A stretch of 64,000 nt of DNA from Prauserella marina (GCF_002240355.1 NZ_CP016353.1:3708501-3772500), one strand, 5' to 3'; positions 9,178-18,444 are shown, counted from the first letter of the stretch. Translations and numbers: made by a program. Notes: generated by a model not told the origin, from the sequence alone.

Positions 9178-10044
9178 TCATCCCTTCACAGCGCCTTGCA
9201 TGATCCCGGCGACGATCTGCTTGCCGAGAATGACGAATACGATCAGGATCGGAATGGTCGCCAGCGTGGTACCCGCCAGCACGAGTGAGTAATCGATGTA
9301 GTGACCGCTCTGCAGTTTCTCCAGTGCCACCTGCACGGTGGGGTTGTCGGCGTTCAGCGCGATCAGCGGCCACATGAAGTCGTTCCAGGACATCATGAAC
9401 GTGAACATCCCGAGGAAGGCGGCAGCCGGCCGCACGGCGGGAAGGCACACGTGCCAGAACACCCTGATCATCGAGCAACCGTCCACTCTGGCCGCTTCGA
9501 TCAGCTCGTAGGGAACGGCCTCGACGGTGTACTGGCGCATCCAGAACACGCCGATCGCGGTCACCAGGTTGGGCACGATGACCGCTTGCAACTGGTTGGC
9601 CCAGCCCAGTTCCGCCATCGCCATGTAGAGCGGGATGATGCCGAGCTGAGTCGGGACCGCGAGGGTGGCGATGACCAGGACGAACAACGCGTTGCGACCG
9701 CGGAATCGGAGTTTGGCGAACGCGAATCCGGCCAAGGTCGAGAAGAGCACCGTCGACACCGTGACCGAACCGGCCACCAGGAAGCTGTTGCCGAGCGCCC
9801 TCCAGAACGGCACCGTGTCGAACACTCTCGCCACGTTGTCGAAGAAGTTGCCGCCGGGAAGCAGCGGGGGAACGGCCTCGGTGAGCATCGAGGAATCCCT
9901 GCTGGCAACGAGAAACGACCAGTAGAAGGGAAAGATCGAGCCGAGCACGAATGCGATCAGCAAGCCGTAGACCCACACGTTGGCCCTGCCGACCGGACCG
10001 CCGTCGCGCCGGGACCGCCGTAGCGGAAGGGGGAACACCGTCAT
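9178..10044 (-). CDS. cebG: Carbohydrate ABC transporter permease (CebG-like)
   Basis: A 288-residue MalG-type permease with six hydrophobic segments, the first at VYGLLIAFVLGSIFPFYWSF. The EAA loop that contacts the ATPase is EAARVDGCSMIRVFWHVCLP. It overlaps the upstream permease by 4 nt (ATGA). No ATPase gene is in the operon. Related cellobiose importers borrow the shared ATPase MsiK, so the same is likely here. Confidence 0.92.
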   Translation of the reverse strand: MTVFPLPLRRSRRDGGPVGRANVWVYGLLIAFVLGSIFPFYWSFLVASRDSSMLTEAVPPLLPGGNFFDNVARVFDTVPFWRALGNSFLVAGSVTVSTVLFSTLAGFAFAKLRFRGRNALFVLVIATLAVPTQLGIIPLYMAMAELGWANQLQAVIVPNLVTAIGVFWMRQYTVEAVPYELIEAARVDGCSMIRVFWHVCLPAVRPAAAFLGMFTFMMSWNDFMWPLIALNADNPTVQVALEKLQSGHYIDYSLVLAGTTLATIPILIVFVILGKQIVAGIMQGAVKG

Positions 10045-11042
10045 CGTCGGCCCTCCCCCGCGCTCGCGATCCTACGCGTGAGCAGGAAGTTGATCAGCGC
10101 GACCAGAATGATGATCACGAAGAGCACCCAGGCGATGGCCGAGGCGTAGCCGAGGTCCTCCCTCTCGAACGCGGACTGGTACATGAACAGCGTCACCGTC
10201 TGGAATTGGTTGGTGGAGCCGCCGTTGTTCGAGCCGGGCATGGCGTCGAACAGCTTGGGTTCGGTGAAGATCTGCAACCCGCCGATGGTGGCCGTGACGA
10301 TGACGAAAATCAGCGTCGGGCGAAGCAACGGGAGGGTCACGCTGAAGAACCTGCGTACCGGGCCCGCGCCGTCGACGACGGCGGCCTCGTGCAGTTCCCG
10401 TGGAATGGCCTGCATCGCGGCGAGCACGATCAGCGCGTTGTAGCCCGTCCACCGCCAGTTCACCATGATCGCGATGGCGACGTGGCTGGCGAACCTGTTG
10501 GCCTGCCAGTCGACCCTGTCCAGCCCGAGTAGTTCGAAGATCCCGTTGACGAGCCCGAAATTGGGGCCGAACAGGTTCGCGAAGATGATGCCCAGCGCCA
10601 CGAGGCTGGCCACGTAGGGCATCAGGATGCCGATGCGCCAGCCGGTCGGGAACCGCAGCCTGGTGTTGAGCAGCGCCGCGAGCAGCACGGCCATGATCAC
10701 CTGTGGGATGGCCGAGAGCAGGAAGATGCTGAACGTGTTGGTCAGCACTTTCCAGAACTGCGGGTCCGACATCAGCAGGACGTAGTTGCCGAATCCGATG
10801 AACGAAGGGCTGTCGTCGATGAGCTCCCAGTCGAACAGTGACACGTAGGCCGTGTAGAGCAGCGGGAACAGGCCGACGACACCGAAGATGACGAAGAACG
10901 GCGCGACGTAGAGGTAGGGCGAGTACTTGACGTCCCACCGGCCGAGCCGGTCGCGCAACGCGACCTTCCGCGCGTGTGGCCGCTCACCGGCGGGGCGCTG
11001 CCCCGCCGGTGAGCCGGTGGTGGCCGAGACCGTCGTACTCAC
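10041..11042 (-). CDS. cebF: Carbohydrate ABC transporter permease (CebF-like)
   Basis: A 333-residue MalF-type permease. A cytoplasmic tail of ~45 residues precedes SPYLYVAPFFVIFGVVGLF and further membrane segments. The EAA loop is HEAAVVDGAGPVRRFFSVTL. The GTG start at 11042 shares one base with the TAG stop of the binding-protein gene, so translation is probably coupled. The longer upstream frame only reads across cebE in the wrong phase. Confidence 0.92.
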   Translation of the reverse strand: MSTTVSATTGSPAGQRPAGERPHARKVALRDRLGRWDVKYSPYLYVAPFFVIFGVVGLFPLLYTAYVSLFDWELIDDSPSFIGFGNYVLLMSDPQFWKVLTNTFSIFLLSAIPQVIMAVLLAALLNTRLRFPTGWRIGILMPYVASLVALGIIFANLFGPNFGLVNGIFELLGLDRVDWQANRFASHVAIAIMVNWRWTGYNALIVLAAMQAIPRELHEAAVVDGAGPVRRFFSVTLPLLRPTLIFVIVTATIGGLQIFTEPKLFDAMPGSNNGGSTNQFQTVTLFMYQSAFEREDLGYASAIAWVLFVIIILVALINFLLTRRIASAGEGRR

Positions 11043-12337
11043 TAGCGCGCGATCTGGGCAGCGCCGTTGACGAGCTGCTGCCAGCTTTCCTCGGGGGACC
11101 GGCCCTGTTCGACGGCCTGCAACGCGGGACTCGCCGCGTTTTCCTGGATCTTGCCGTCGCCTGGTCCCTTGTACTGCGCGCTGCCGACCTTGTGGGCCTG
11201 CTCCACGAACAGTTCGCCGTCGCGAACGCCGCCGAAGTACTCGTTGGTCGCCTCGGCCATCTCGGGGGATTCCAGCGCCTCGACCTGGCTCGGGAACGCG
11301 CCCTTGGCCTTGAACGCCTTGATCTGCTGTTCGGGTTCGGTGAGCCAGGCCGCGAGTTCCGCCGCTTCCTTCGGGTGCTCGCTTTGGGTGGGAACGGTCA
11401 GGTACGAGCCGCCCCAGTTGCCGCCGCCACCGGGGAACACGCCGCTGACCGCCCACTGGCCGGAGTGCTCGGGGCCGGCCTGCTCCTCGATCACGCCCAG
11501 CATCCACGAGGGACAGGTCTTGGTCGCGAACGACGAACCCTTGAAGCCGCTGTTCCACTCGTTGCTGAAGGCAACGAGCCCTGCCGACTGCCCGCGTTCG
11601 ACGGCAGCCGTCACCTGGTCCCAGTTCTTCTTGATGCCGGGATTGCTCTCGATGACGAGGTTGTCCTGGCGGTCGAAGTAGCCGGTCGGCAACTGGTTCT
11701 GCATCGCGTTGAAGATCTGCGAGGCCGAGTCGAACCAGGCGGTGCCACCGGACCCCTTGACGAACTGATCACCGGCCGCGAAGTAGCTGTCCCAGCTCTC
11801 GAACAGCTTCTTGACGCCCTCGGGATCGCTGGGCAGGCCCGCCGCTTCGAAGAGGTCCTTGCGGTAGCACATCGCGAGCGGACCGATGTCGGTGCCGTAA
11901 CCGATGAGTTTGCCGTCCTTGTCCCTTCCCGCCTCGTACTTCCAGTCGAGCCAGCGGTCGGGGGTGACGCCGGCTGGGCCGATCTCGGCGAGATCGTTGA
12001 ACCTGCTCGACTTGGCGAGCACGTCGGACATGTGCCCTTCCTCGACGGCGGTGACGTCGTCGAGACCGGAGCCCGCGCCGAGCTTGGTGAACAGGGTTTC
12101 GTGGTAGGGCCCGCCCTGGCCGGTGGTGTGCGGAGTGATCTTGATGTTGGGATGAAGCCGCTCGTACTCGGCGTAAAGATCGTCGTAGCCGAATTCGCCG
12201 AACGTGCTGATGGTGAGTTCGATCTTTCCGTCCGCTGACTGCTCGCCGCCGGAATCGCCGCCGCAGGCGGCCAGCACGAGCGCCGCGGCGGCGGTGAAGG
12301 AGATCAGGCCAAGAACTCTGCTGCGCTGGTGTCGCAC
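11042..12337 (-). CDS. cebE: Sugar ABC transporter substrate-binding lipoprotein (CebE-like)
   Basis: A 431-residue extracellular solute-binding protein (family 1). The signal peptide ends in a LAAC lipobox with C25 as the lipidated residue. The GTG start at 12337 is the first of the operon. Cello-oligosaccharide specificity is inferred from the GH1 gene, the LacI-type repressor and the two CebR palindromes upstream. Confidence 0.92.
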   Translation of the reverse strand: MRHQRSRVLGLISFTAAAALVLAACGGDSGGEQSADGKIELTISTFGEFGYDDLYAEYERLHPNIKITPHTTGQGGPYHETLFTKLGAGSGLDDVTAVEEGHMSDVLAKSSRFNDLAEIGPAGVTPDRWLDWKYEAGRDKDGKLIGYGTDIGPLAMCYRKDLFEAAGLPSDPEGVKKLFESWDSYFAAGDQFVKGSGGTAWFDSASQIFNAMQNQLPTGYFDRQDNLVIESNPGIKKNWDQVTAAVERGQSAGLVAFSNEWNSGFKGSSFATKTCPSWMLGVIEEQAGPEHSGQWAVSGVFPGGGGNWGGSYLTVPTQSEHPKEAAELAAWLTEPEQQIKAFKAKGAFPSQVEALESPEMAEATNEYFGGVRDGELFVEQAHKVGSAQYKGPGDGKIQENAASPALQAVEQGRSPEESWQQLVNGAAQIAR

Positions 12338-12373
12338 GGTGAACCCCTCGTTGGGTCGTCTGCCTCAATTTTT

Positions 12374-12387
12374 TGGGAGCGCTCCCA
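12374..12387. promoter_or_regulatory. CebR operator 1
   Basis: A perfect 14-bp palindrome, TGGGAGCGCTCCCA, 37 bp upstream of the cebE start. It is identical to the CebR-binding sequence known from Streptomyces. Confidence 0.88.
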
Positions 12388-12503
12388 GTTGTGTCGAGCA
12401 CTGTCCTCCCTCACTCAATCGGGTGTCAACCCTTGTTTCTCTCGCGTTATCTGGGAACTCCTTCACGCGCCCAGCCGAAAGGTCCGATTTAGCCGTCCCA
12501 TTT

Positions 12504-12517
12504 TGGGAGCGCTCCCA
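12504..12517. promoter_or_regulatory. CebR operator 2
   Basis: A second perfect TGGGAGCGCTCCCA copy, 130 bp from the first. Both are flanked by TTT on the left and GTT on the right. It lies 62 bp upstream of the divergent flavin-type oxidoreductase gene, so it may also influence that gene or allow DNA looping. Confidence 0.85.
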
Positions 12518-12578
12518 GTTCGCTGAGCCGTCTTCCCTCGACGAAAACCCGCCGCACGCGGCTGGCTAGGCTTCACCC

Positions 12579-12965
12579 ATGCCGAGTACGGACCTGATCG
12601 CGTTCTGGCGGGAGCGCCACCACAGCACGCTCACCACGCTGCGCCCCGACGGCACACCGCATGTGGTTCCGGTCGGGGTGACGGTCGACGAGGAGTTCGC
12701 GATCGCGCGGGTGATCTGTTCCCGGGGCAGCGTCAAGGTGCGCAACATCCGAGCCGCGGGACCGGATGGCGCGAGGGTCGCGCTCAGCCAGGTCGACCGC
12801 CGCCGCTGGTCGACGCTGGAGGGCGTCGCGGTCGTGCGCGAGGACCCCTCGGCCGTCCGCGACGCGGAGGAACGCTTCGCGCGGCGTTATCAGCGCACGC
12901 CGAGGGTCAACCCTGAGCGGGTCGTACTGGAGATCACCCTCGGCAGGCGCATGGGGATGGCCTGA
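12579..12965 (+). CDS. PPOX-class F420/FMN-dependent oxidoreductase
   Basis: A 128-residue split-barrel protein of the pyridoxamine-phosphate-oxidase-like superfamily. The N-terminal LIAFWRERHHSTLTTLRPDG resembles the F420-dependent PPOX branch of actinobacteria. The ATG lies 6 bp after TAGGCT (12567-12572), a possible leaderless -10 element. It is divergent from cebE but has no obvious metabolic link to it. The substrate is unknown. Confidence 0.8.
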   Translation: MPSTDLIAFWRERHHSTLTTLRPDGTPHVVPVGVTVDEEFAIARVICSRGSVKVRNIRAAGPDGARVALSQVDRRRWSTLEGVAVVREDPSAVRDAEERFARRYQRTPRVNPERVVLEITLGRRMGMA

Positions 12966-12975
12966 AACGCGGTTC

Positions 12976-13686
12976 TCAGCCGCCGAACATGACCCGCCAC
13001 TCTTCAAGCGAGCGGGGGCGGAACACGAAGTTCTGCCTGCGGACCTCCGACAGCGGAGCCGAAGGCTCAGCCGAGTACAGATGACCGGGGTAGACGACGG
13101 GGTCACCGGAAAGCCCGGCCAGCGCTTGCAGGCTCGTGTACATCGCGTCGGCGTCGCCGCCGGGGAAATCGGTGCGGCCACACCCTTCGAGGAACAGCGT
13201 GTCGCCCGCGACGAGCCTGCCGTCGACGAGGAAACATTGGCTGCCCGGGGTGTGGCCGGGCGTGTGCAGCAGCCGGACGCCGACCGCGCCGACATCGAGC
13301 AGGTCGTCGTGCTCGTGCGCGACGAGATCCGTTTCGGAGACCCCCGTCGTGCGGCGCACCCACTCCGCTTCCGCCCTGTTGACGTGCACCGGAACGGACG
13401 CCCTTGCGAGCAGTTCGGCCAGCCCGGTCAGCGAGAAGCCCATCATCTCGCCCCCGACGTGGTCGGGGTGGTGGTGGGTCACGAGCACGCCGGTCAGCCG
13501 CATGTCGTCGGCGGCGAGGATGTCGAGCAGGTCGTCGACCGCGTAGGCGGGGTCGACCACGATCGCCTCGCCCGTGTCGCGATCACCGAGCAGATAGGCG
13601 AAGTTGCGCATCTGCGCCGCGATCGGGTCCCCGGCGGCGAAATCCCTGCCTGCCAGAAGCTGACGGAAGTAAAGGCGGTCGGACAT
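12976..13686 (-). CDS. MBL-fold hydrolase (glyoxalase II-like)
   Basis: A 236-residue metallo-beta-lactamase-fold protein with an intact metal motif LVTHHHPDHVGGE and later ligands in LLHTPGHTPGSQCFL and VAGDTLF. The ATG complementary to 13684-13686 is preferred over an upstream GTG that would add 11 residues. Family members are thioesterases or persulfide dioxygenases; the substrate here is not evident. Its stop faces the PPOX gene 10 bp away. Confidence 0.85.
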   Translation of the reverse strand: MSDRLYFRQLLAGRDFAAGDPIAAQMRNFAYLLGDRDTGEAIVVDPAYAVDDLLDILAADDMRLTGVLVTHHHPDHVGGEMMGFSLTGLAELLARASVPVHVNRAEAEWVRRTTGVSETDLVAHEHDDLLDVGAVGVRLLHTPGHTPGSQCFLVDGRLVAGDTLFLEGCGRTDFPGGDADAMYTSLQALAGLSGDPVVYPGHLYSAEPSAPLSEVRRQNFVFRPRSLEEWRVMFGG

Positions 13687-13775
13687 GCCGCCGATCGTAG
13701 TACCCGCCGTGACGATCACCGCCCGCCCTCACCCGGCGATCTAGGGTCGGGACAGAGCACGTTCGAGGAGGTGCC

Positions 13776-14603
13776 GTGCGGAACGAGCGGAACGAACCGG
13801 ACACCGGCCCAGCCGCGCGGCGGTGGCGGGACGAGCTCGCGGCGTGGCGGATCCCCGACGCGATCCTCGCCGCCGCGCCGGAATCGCCGTGGCTGGTGCC
13901 GAGGAAAGTACTGAGCCTGCGGGCCGACGCGCTGCTCGGCCGGCCAGAGGGCGCGTCATTCCCCTCGGCGTGGCGCGCGCTGGAGCCACCGGGCTCGGTG
14001 CTCGACGTCGGCGCTGGCGCCGGAGCCGCGAGCCTGCCGCTCGCCGGGCGGGCCACCAGGATCACGGTGCTCGACCGCGACGGTGAACTATTGCGCCGGT
14101 GCGCCGAGCGCGCCAGGGACCTGCTCTTCGACCTCAACCTCGACGTCGTCGAAGGCGAATGGCCGTCGGCCGCGGACCGGGTCCCTCCCGCCGATGTCGT
14201 GCTGTGCCACCACGTGCTCTACAACGTCGCCGATCCCGGCCCCTTCGTCGCGGAACTCACCGCGCACGCGCGCAGGCTCGTGGTCGTCGAGGTCACCGAA
14301 CGGCACCCGCTGACGGCGCTGAACCACCTGTGGCGGCGGTTCCACGGCATCGACCGGCCCGAGGGCCCCACCGCTGGCGACCTCGTCGCGGTACTCGCCG
14401 AACTGGGCATCAGGCCAGAGGTGACGCGCTGGCGCAGGAACCGGTCCGCCATGGCGGGCACGACCGATTTCGCGACGCTGGTCGAGCAGACCAGGAGACG
14501 GCTGTGCCTTCCGCGAGAGCGGGACGACGAGGTCGCCGCCGCGCTGCGGACGGGCCACGGCACCGGGCAGGACGATATCGTCACCCTCACGTGGATTCCC
14601 TGA
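13776..14603 (+). CDS. Class I SAM-dependent methyltransferase
   Basis: A 275-residue protein from GTG 13776 behind GAGGAGG. The SAM motif I is VLDVGAGAGAASLPL (near residue 73), and acidic residues follow at VLDRDGE. The motif PPADVVLCHHVLYNV matches motif II. The acceptor substrate is unknown. It is divergent from the MBL gene. Confidence 0.82.
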   Translation: MRNERNEPDTGPAARRWRDELAAWRIPDAILAAAPESPWLVPRKVLSLRADALLGRPEGASFPSAWRALEPPGSVLDVGAGAGAASLPLAGRATRITVLDRDGELLRRCAERARDLLFDLNLDVVEGEWPSAADRVPPADVVLCHHVLYNVADPGPFVAELTAHARRLVVVEVTERHPLTALNHLWRRFHGIDRPEGPTAGDLVAVLAELGIRPEVTRWRRNRSAMAGTTDFATLVEQTRRRLCLPRERDDEVAAALRTGHGTGQDDIVTLTWIP

Positions 14604-14671
14604 CTGGAAGAGGCCGCGCCGGGTAGTCCTGATGCGACAATCGTGAGCCCTGCCTCGTGAAGGGAGCCCCC

Positions 14672-15130
14672 GTGCAGCGTGCGGTTCTCAGCATCGTCGC
14701 CGTCGTCGCGGCCGCGGCCATCGCGGCGGTGGGCATCGCCATGCACGCCTTCGAACCGGACGTGGCTCCCGTCGCGCGCGACGTCGCGCCGGCCATGGCC
14801 AAACCGGCCGAACGGCAACCAGCGCAACCGCATCGGATCCGCATCACCGTCTCCGGGCCGCAGGACACCCTGATGCGGGTTTCGAGGGGCAACAGCGGAA
14901 CCACCCAGGTCGCCTTGCGGGGCCAGCCCTTCGACCACGCCTTCGTCGAGCCCGCCGGGGGCACCGGCTACCTCGGGATCAAGGTGGCCGCCGCGAGCAA
15001 GGACCCCACTGAACAGCCGGTGCGGTGTGTCATCACCGTCGACGACGTCCCGGTCGCCGACCAGACTGCCGCCGTCGTCGACGAAAGCGGCCTCGCGCAG
15101 GTCCAGTGCAGGGTGCCCACCCCGGTGTGA
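14672..15130 (+). CDS. Small membrane-anchored extracytoplasmic protein, possibly MmpS-like
   Basis: A 152-residue protein. GTG 14672 is preferred because AGGGAG lies just upstream; a GTG at 14657 is possible. An N-terminal hydrophobic helix (VLSIVAVVAAAAIAAVGIAM) anchors a ~110-residue extracytoplasmic domain with two cysteines (VRCVITVDD and VQCRV) that could form a disulfide. The fold and the C-terminal cysteine pair recall MmpS accessory proteins, but the similarity is weak and no MmpL gene is adjacent. Confidence 0.6.
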   Translation: MQRAVLSIVAVVAAAAIAAVGIAMHAFEPDVAPVARDVAPAMAKPAERQPAQPHRIRITVSGPQDTLMRVSRGNSGTTQVALRGQPFDHAFVEPAGGTGYLGIKVAAASKDPTEQPVRCVITVDDVPVADQTAAVVDESGLAQVQCRVPTPV

Positions 15131-15156
15131 CGAGTGGTGTCGGCATACTGCACGGC

Positions 15157-15900
15157 ATGAAGGGAACGGTTATCGTCCTCGGCGGACGCAGTGAGATCGG
15201 CCTCGCCGTCGCGACCCGGCTCGCCGAGGGCGGGGCGAGCACCGTGGTGCTTGCCGCGCGGCGCAGCCACGAACTCGACGCCGAGGAGGCCGCGCTGAAG
15301 GCGGCGGGTGCGAGCACGGTGGCGCGGGTCGAGTTCGACGCCGACGACACCGGCTCGCACGAGCGGGTACTCGGCGGTATCTTCGCCGAGCACGGTCCGG
15401 TCGGGGTGGTGGTGACCGCCTTCGGGATCCTCGGCGATCAGGGGCTGGCCGAACGCGACGCCGCCCACGCGCTGGCCGTCGTGCACACCGACTTCACGGC
15501 GCACGTCAGCGTGCTGACCCAGCTGGCGAACCTGGCGAGGGCACAGGGACACGGCGAGCTGGTGGTGTTCTCCTCGGTGGCCGGGGTCAGGGTGCGCAGG
15601 GCCAACTACGTGTACGGCTCGGCCAAGGCCGGTCTGGACGGGTTCGCCAGCGGCCTCGCCGACGCGCTTTCCGGCAGCGGGGTGCGGCTCGTGCTGGTCC
15701 GGCCCGGCTTCGTCGTCGGCAAGATGACCGAGGGCATGTCGCCCGCACCGTTTTCCAGTACCCCCGGGGCGGTGGCCGACGCGACGGTCAAGGCGCTTCG
15801 CCGGGGACGGGACGTGGTGTGGGTGCCGCCGGTCCTGCGGCCGGTGTTCTTCCTGATGCGGCTGCTGCCGAGGGCGATCTGGCGGCGGCTTCCGCGCTGA
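15157..15900 (+). CDS. Short-chain dehydrogenase, DprE2-like
   Basis: A 247-residue SDR with an NAD(P) motif GGRSEIG (residues 9-15) and a catalytic YxxxK in NYVYGSAKAG. SSVAGVRVRRANYVYGS and the C-terminal LLPRAIWRRLPR closely resemble DprE2, the reductase that finishes decaprenyl-phospho-arabinose synthesis for the cell wall. The flavoenzyme partner DprE1 is not adjacent, so this may be a paralogue with another substrate. The last 113 nt overlap the convergent hydroxylase gene. Confidence 0.83.
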   Translation: MKGTVIVLGGRSEIGLAVATRLAEGGASTVVLAARRSHELDAEEAALKAAGASTVARVEFDADDTGSHERVLGGIFAEHGPVGVVVTAFGILGDQGLAERDAAHALAVVHTDFTAHVSVLTQLANLARAQGHGELVVFSSVAGVRVRRANYVYGSAKAGLDGFASGLADALSGSGVRLVLVRPGFVVGKMTEGMSPAPFSSTPGAVADATVKALRRGRDVVWVPPVLRPVFFLMRLLPRAIWRRLPR

Positions 15901-17476
15901 GTCCCCCGCCGAGCGCCGTGCGCACGGCGGCAGCCGCGGCGGCCGGAGTGGTGACGATCGCGGCGACGTGCGCGTCGGGCCTGATCACCCACACCTCGCC
16001 AGGCCGCGCGCCGAGCGCGCCGGCGGCATCGGCCGCCAGTTCCATGACCCTGACCGGCGAGCCGGAGGCCGCCTCGCCAGCGGCGTCCTCGACCGCTCGC
16101 GTCGCGACACCGCGCGTGCACAACAACAGGAAACCGTCCCTTGCCAGCGCCCGCAGCCGGGTGTCCTCGCCGTCGGCGGTCAGCGGCGCGTCGGCGACGA
16201 TCGTGCCGGGGGCACACGCGGGCACCTCGCCCCTGCGCGGGCGCCGAGGAGGCGGACGGGTGGAATCGGGAGTCGTCAGCGGCGAATCCTTGTACCAGAA
16301 CGGTTCCGACAGCTTTCCGGAGTCCACATCGGAGTATGCTGAGGGGTCGCCCGCGGCCCTGTTCAGCACCTGCTCGCGCCTGGCGAACTCGGCTTCGGTT
16401 CCGGGCACGAGGAACCGCATGGTGGCACCGGTGACCTCCAGGTTCTCCACCGCCGCGGCGTGCCGTTCGGCGTGATAGCTCTCCAGCAGGCCCTCACCGG
16501 CCCAGCCGCGCAGCACGAACGCGAGTTTCCAGGCGAGGTTCTCCGCGTCGGCGACACCGGAGTTGAGGCCCCGCGCGCCGAACGGCGCCACGAGATGGGC
16601 GCAGTCTCCGGCCAGCAGTACCCTGCCGCTGCGGAACCTGTTCGCGATCCTGGACTGGAAGCGATACACCGACTTCCACACGATGTCGTAGTCGCGGTCA
16701 CCGATGATGGCCCTGATCCTGCGGTCGAGGCTGCCGTCGGCCTCCTCGGCGGCGAGGTCGTAGTCACGGGGAACCTGCCAGTCGATCCGGAACGTCGAGC
16801 CGGGGCAGGGGTGGATCAGCACCTGTCGTCCCGGATTCCACAGTGGATCGAAGTAGAACCGGCGCTCGTCCGCCCAGCCAGGCAGGTCGGTGCGGATGTC
16901 GCAGATCAGGAACCGGTCGTCGAAGGAGTGGCCGTCGAAGGTCACGCCGAGTGCCTCCCGCAGCGGCTCGCCGCGCGCGCCCGCGCACAACACGGCGTGA
17001 CTCGCCCGCAGAGCCTCGCCGTGGGCGAAGCGCAGTTCGACCCCGTCGGCGTCCCGGGTGAGCCCGGTGACGGTGTGCCCCCAGCGCACGTCGATGAGCG
17101 GCTGCACGGCGATGCGTTCGTCGAGGATCTCCTCGGTGCGGGTTTGCGAGAGGTTCACGAACGGAGGGAAACAGGACCGGCCGCCCTCGGCGACCGGGTA
17201 GGCGAAGAGTTCCGTGTCGCGGTAGAACGTGCGCGCGGTCGTCCAGGTGAGCCCTTCACGCGCGATGCGCAGGCCAGCACCGACGGACTCCCAGATGTCG
17301 AGCACGTCGCGTTGCTGACAGATCGCCTTCGACCCGACGTGGTCGCGCTCGGCTCTCCTGTCCAGCAGCAGCACGGGAACGCCCCAGCGGGCGAGCAGCA
17401 ACGCGGCGGTCTGCCCGACGGGGCCGTTTCCGACGACCGCGACCGGTTCGGCGGCCGGTGGCTGGACTGGGCTCAT
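15788..17476 (-). CDS. FAD-dependent aromatic hydroxylase (MhpA/PheA class)
   Basis: A 562-residue group A flavoprotein monooxygenase. The FAD motif is VVGNGPVGQTAALLLARW (from residue 14), and the second FAD motif is VLLAGDCAHLVAPFGARGL. A C-terminal thioredoxin-like domain is present as in MhpA-type hydroxylases, and the tail is low-complexity Ala/Pro. It lies 5 bp downstream of an MBL-fold gene and probably forms an operon controlled by the divergent MarR protein. The substrate is probably a phenolic compound. The final 113 nt are antisense to the DprE2-like gene. Confidence 0.86.
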   Translation of the reverse strand: MSPVQPPAAEPVAVVGNGPVGQTAALLLARWGVPVLLLDRRAERDHVGSKAICQQRDVLDIWESVGAGLRIAREGLTWTTARTFYRDTELFAYPVAEGGRSCFPPFVNLSQTRTEEILDERIAVQPLIDVRWGHTVTGLTRDADGVELRFAHGEALRASHAVLCAGARGEPLREALGVTFDGHSFDDRFLICDIRTDLPGWADERRFYFDPLWNPGRQVLIHPCPGSTFRIDWQVPRDYDLAAEEADGSLDRRIRAIIGDRDYDIVWKSVYRFQSRIANRFRSGRVLLAGDCAHLVAPFGARGLNSGVADAENLAWKLAFVLRGWAGEGLLESYHAERHAAAVENLEVTGATMRFLVPGTEAEFARREQVLNRAAGDPSAYSDVDSGKLSEPFWYKDSPLTTPDSTRPPPRRPRRGEVPACAPGTIVADAPLTADGEDTRLRALARDGFLLLCTRGVATRAVEDAAGEAASGSPVRVMELAADAAGALGARPGEVWVIRPDAHVAAIVTTPAAAAAAVRTALGGGLSAEAAARSPSAAAASGRTPAAGPAAPTPRPVPGEAP

Positions 17477-17481
17477 GGCTC

Positions 17482-18444
17482 TCAGTCCTGCAACTGGTCC
17501 CACACCTCGCGGTCGCGTTCGGCCGTCCAGATCACCGGCCGTTCGACGCCGCTCAGTTCGTCCCACAGCCGGGAGACGTCGAAGGGGAGGCAGTGCTCGA
17601 AGATCGGCCACCTTCCGTAGGTGCCGGACAACGCGGCATGGGTACGTTCGAAGGCGTCCTTGAGCGTGCCTCCCGCCTGGTGAACGGCGCCGACCTCGGT
17701 GATCATCACGTCGAGGAAGTGGCGGGTCTGCTCGACGGCGGCGTCGACGGCCTCCCTTCCCCTGCTGACCGCTCCCCTTCCGCCGACGAGGGATTCGGCG
17801 CTGAACGCCTTCACCCGGTCCAATGTGGAGGATGCCCAGTCACGGTGGAAGGCGTCACCGGTGTAGAGGGCCGCCTCGGCTTCGACGAGGTCGCCCGCGA
17901 ACAGGACGCGCTGCCTGGGCAGCCAGGCCACGATGTCGCCCTCGGTGTGCCCACGGCCGCAGTACCGCAGCACCAGCTCTCCCCTGTCCCCGCCGAGATC
18001 GATGGTGAGCCGGTCGGAGAAGGTCAGCGTCGGCCAGGTGAGCCCCGGGACGGTGTCGGCCTGTTTGGCCAGCCGTGGCATCCTGCCGAACTCGCTTTCC
18101 CAGTCCTGCAAGCCACGTTCGGCCACGAGCGCCTTCGTGTTCTCGTGGGCGACGATCACGTCGGCGTCGAACGCGGACGCACCGAGCACGCGAACCGCGT
18201 GGTAGTGGGAAAGCACGAGATAGCGGACCGGTTTGTCGGTGTGCTCACGCAGCTTCGCCAGCCATTCCGCGGCGGCCACGGGCGTCGCCATGGCCTCGAA
18301 GCAGACCAGGAAGTCCTCCCCCTCGATCGCGCCGACGTTGGGGTCACCCTCCGCGGTCAGCGCGTACACCCCGTCGGCGAGCACCTCCAGCGTCTGCTCC
18401 TTCTCGGCAAGGTCCTCCGACGAGGCGAAGCTCTTCCGCGCCAC
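17482..18444 (-). CDS. MBL-fold protein with degenerate metal motif
   Basis: A 320-residue metallo-beta-lactamase-fold protein from GTG 18444 behind GGAGG. The canonical HxHxDH is reduced to LSHYHAVRVLGA, lacking the Asp and third His. YCGRGHTEGDI and LFAGDLVEAEA keep later metal ligands. It is co-transcribed with the hydroxylase (5-bp gap) and divergent from marR. It may bind one metal or act on a product of the hydroxylase. The function is unproven. Confidence 0.8.
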   Translation of the reverse strand: MARKSFASSEDLAEKEQTLEVLADGVYALTAEGDPNVGAIEGEDFLVCFEAMATPVAAAEWLAKLREHTDKPVRYLVLSHYHAVRVLGASAFDADVIVAHENTKALVAERGLQDWESEFGRMPRLAKQADTVPGLTWPTLTFSDRLTIDLGGDRGELVLRYCGRGHTEGDIVAWLPRQRVLFAGDLVEAEAALYTGDAFHRDWASSTLDRVKAFSAESLVGGRGAVSRGREAVDAAVEQTRHFLDVMITEVGAVHQAGGTLKDAFERTHAALSGTYGRWPIFEHCLPFDVSRLWDELSGVERPVIWTAERDREVWDQLQD

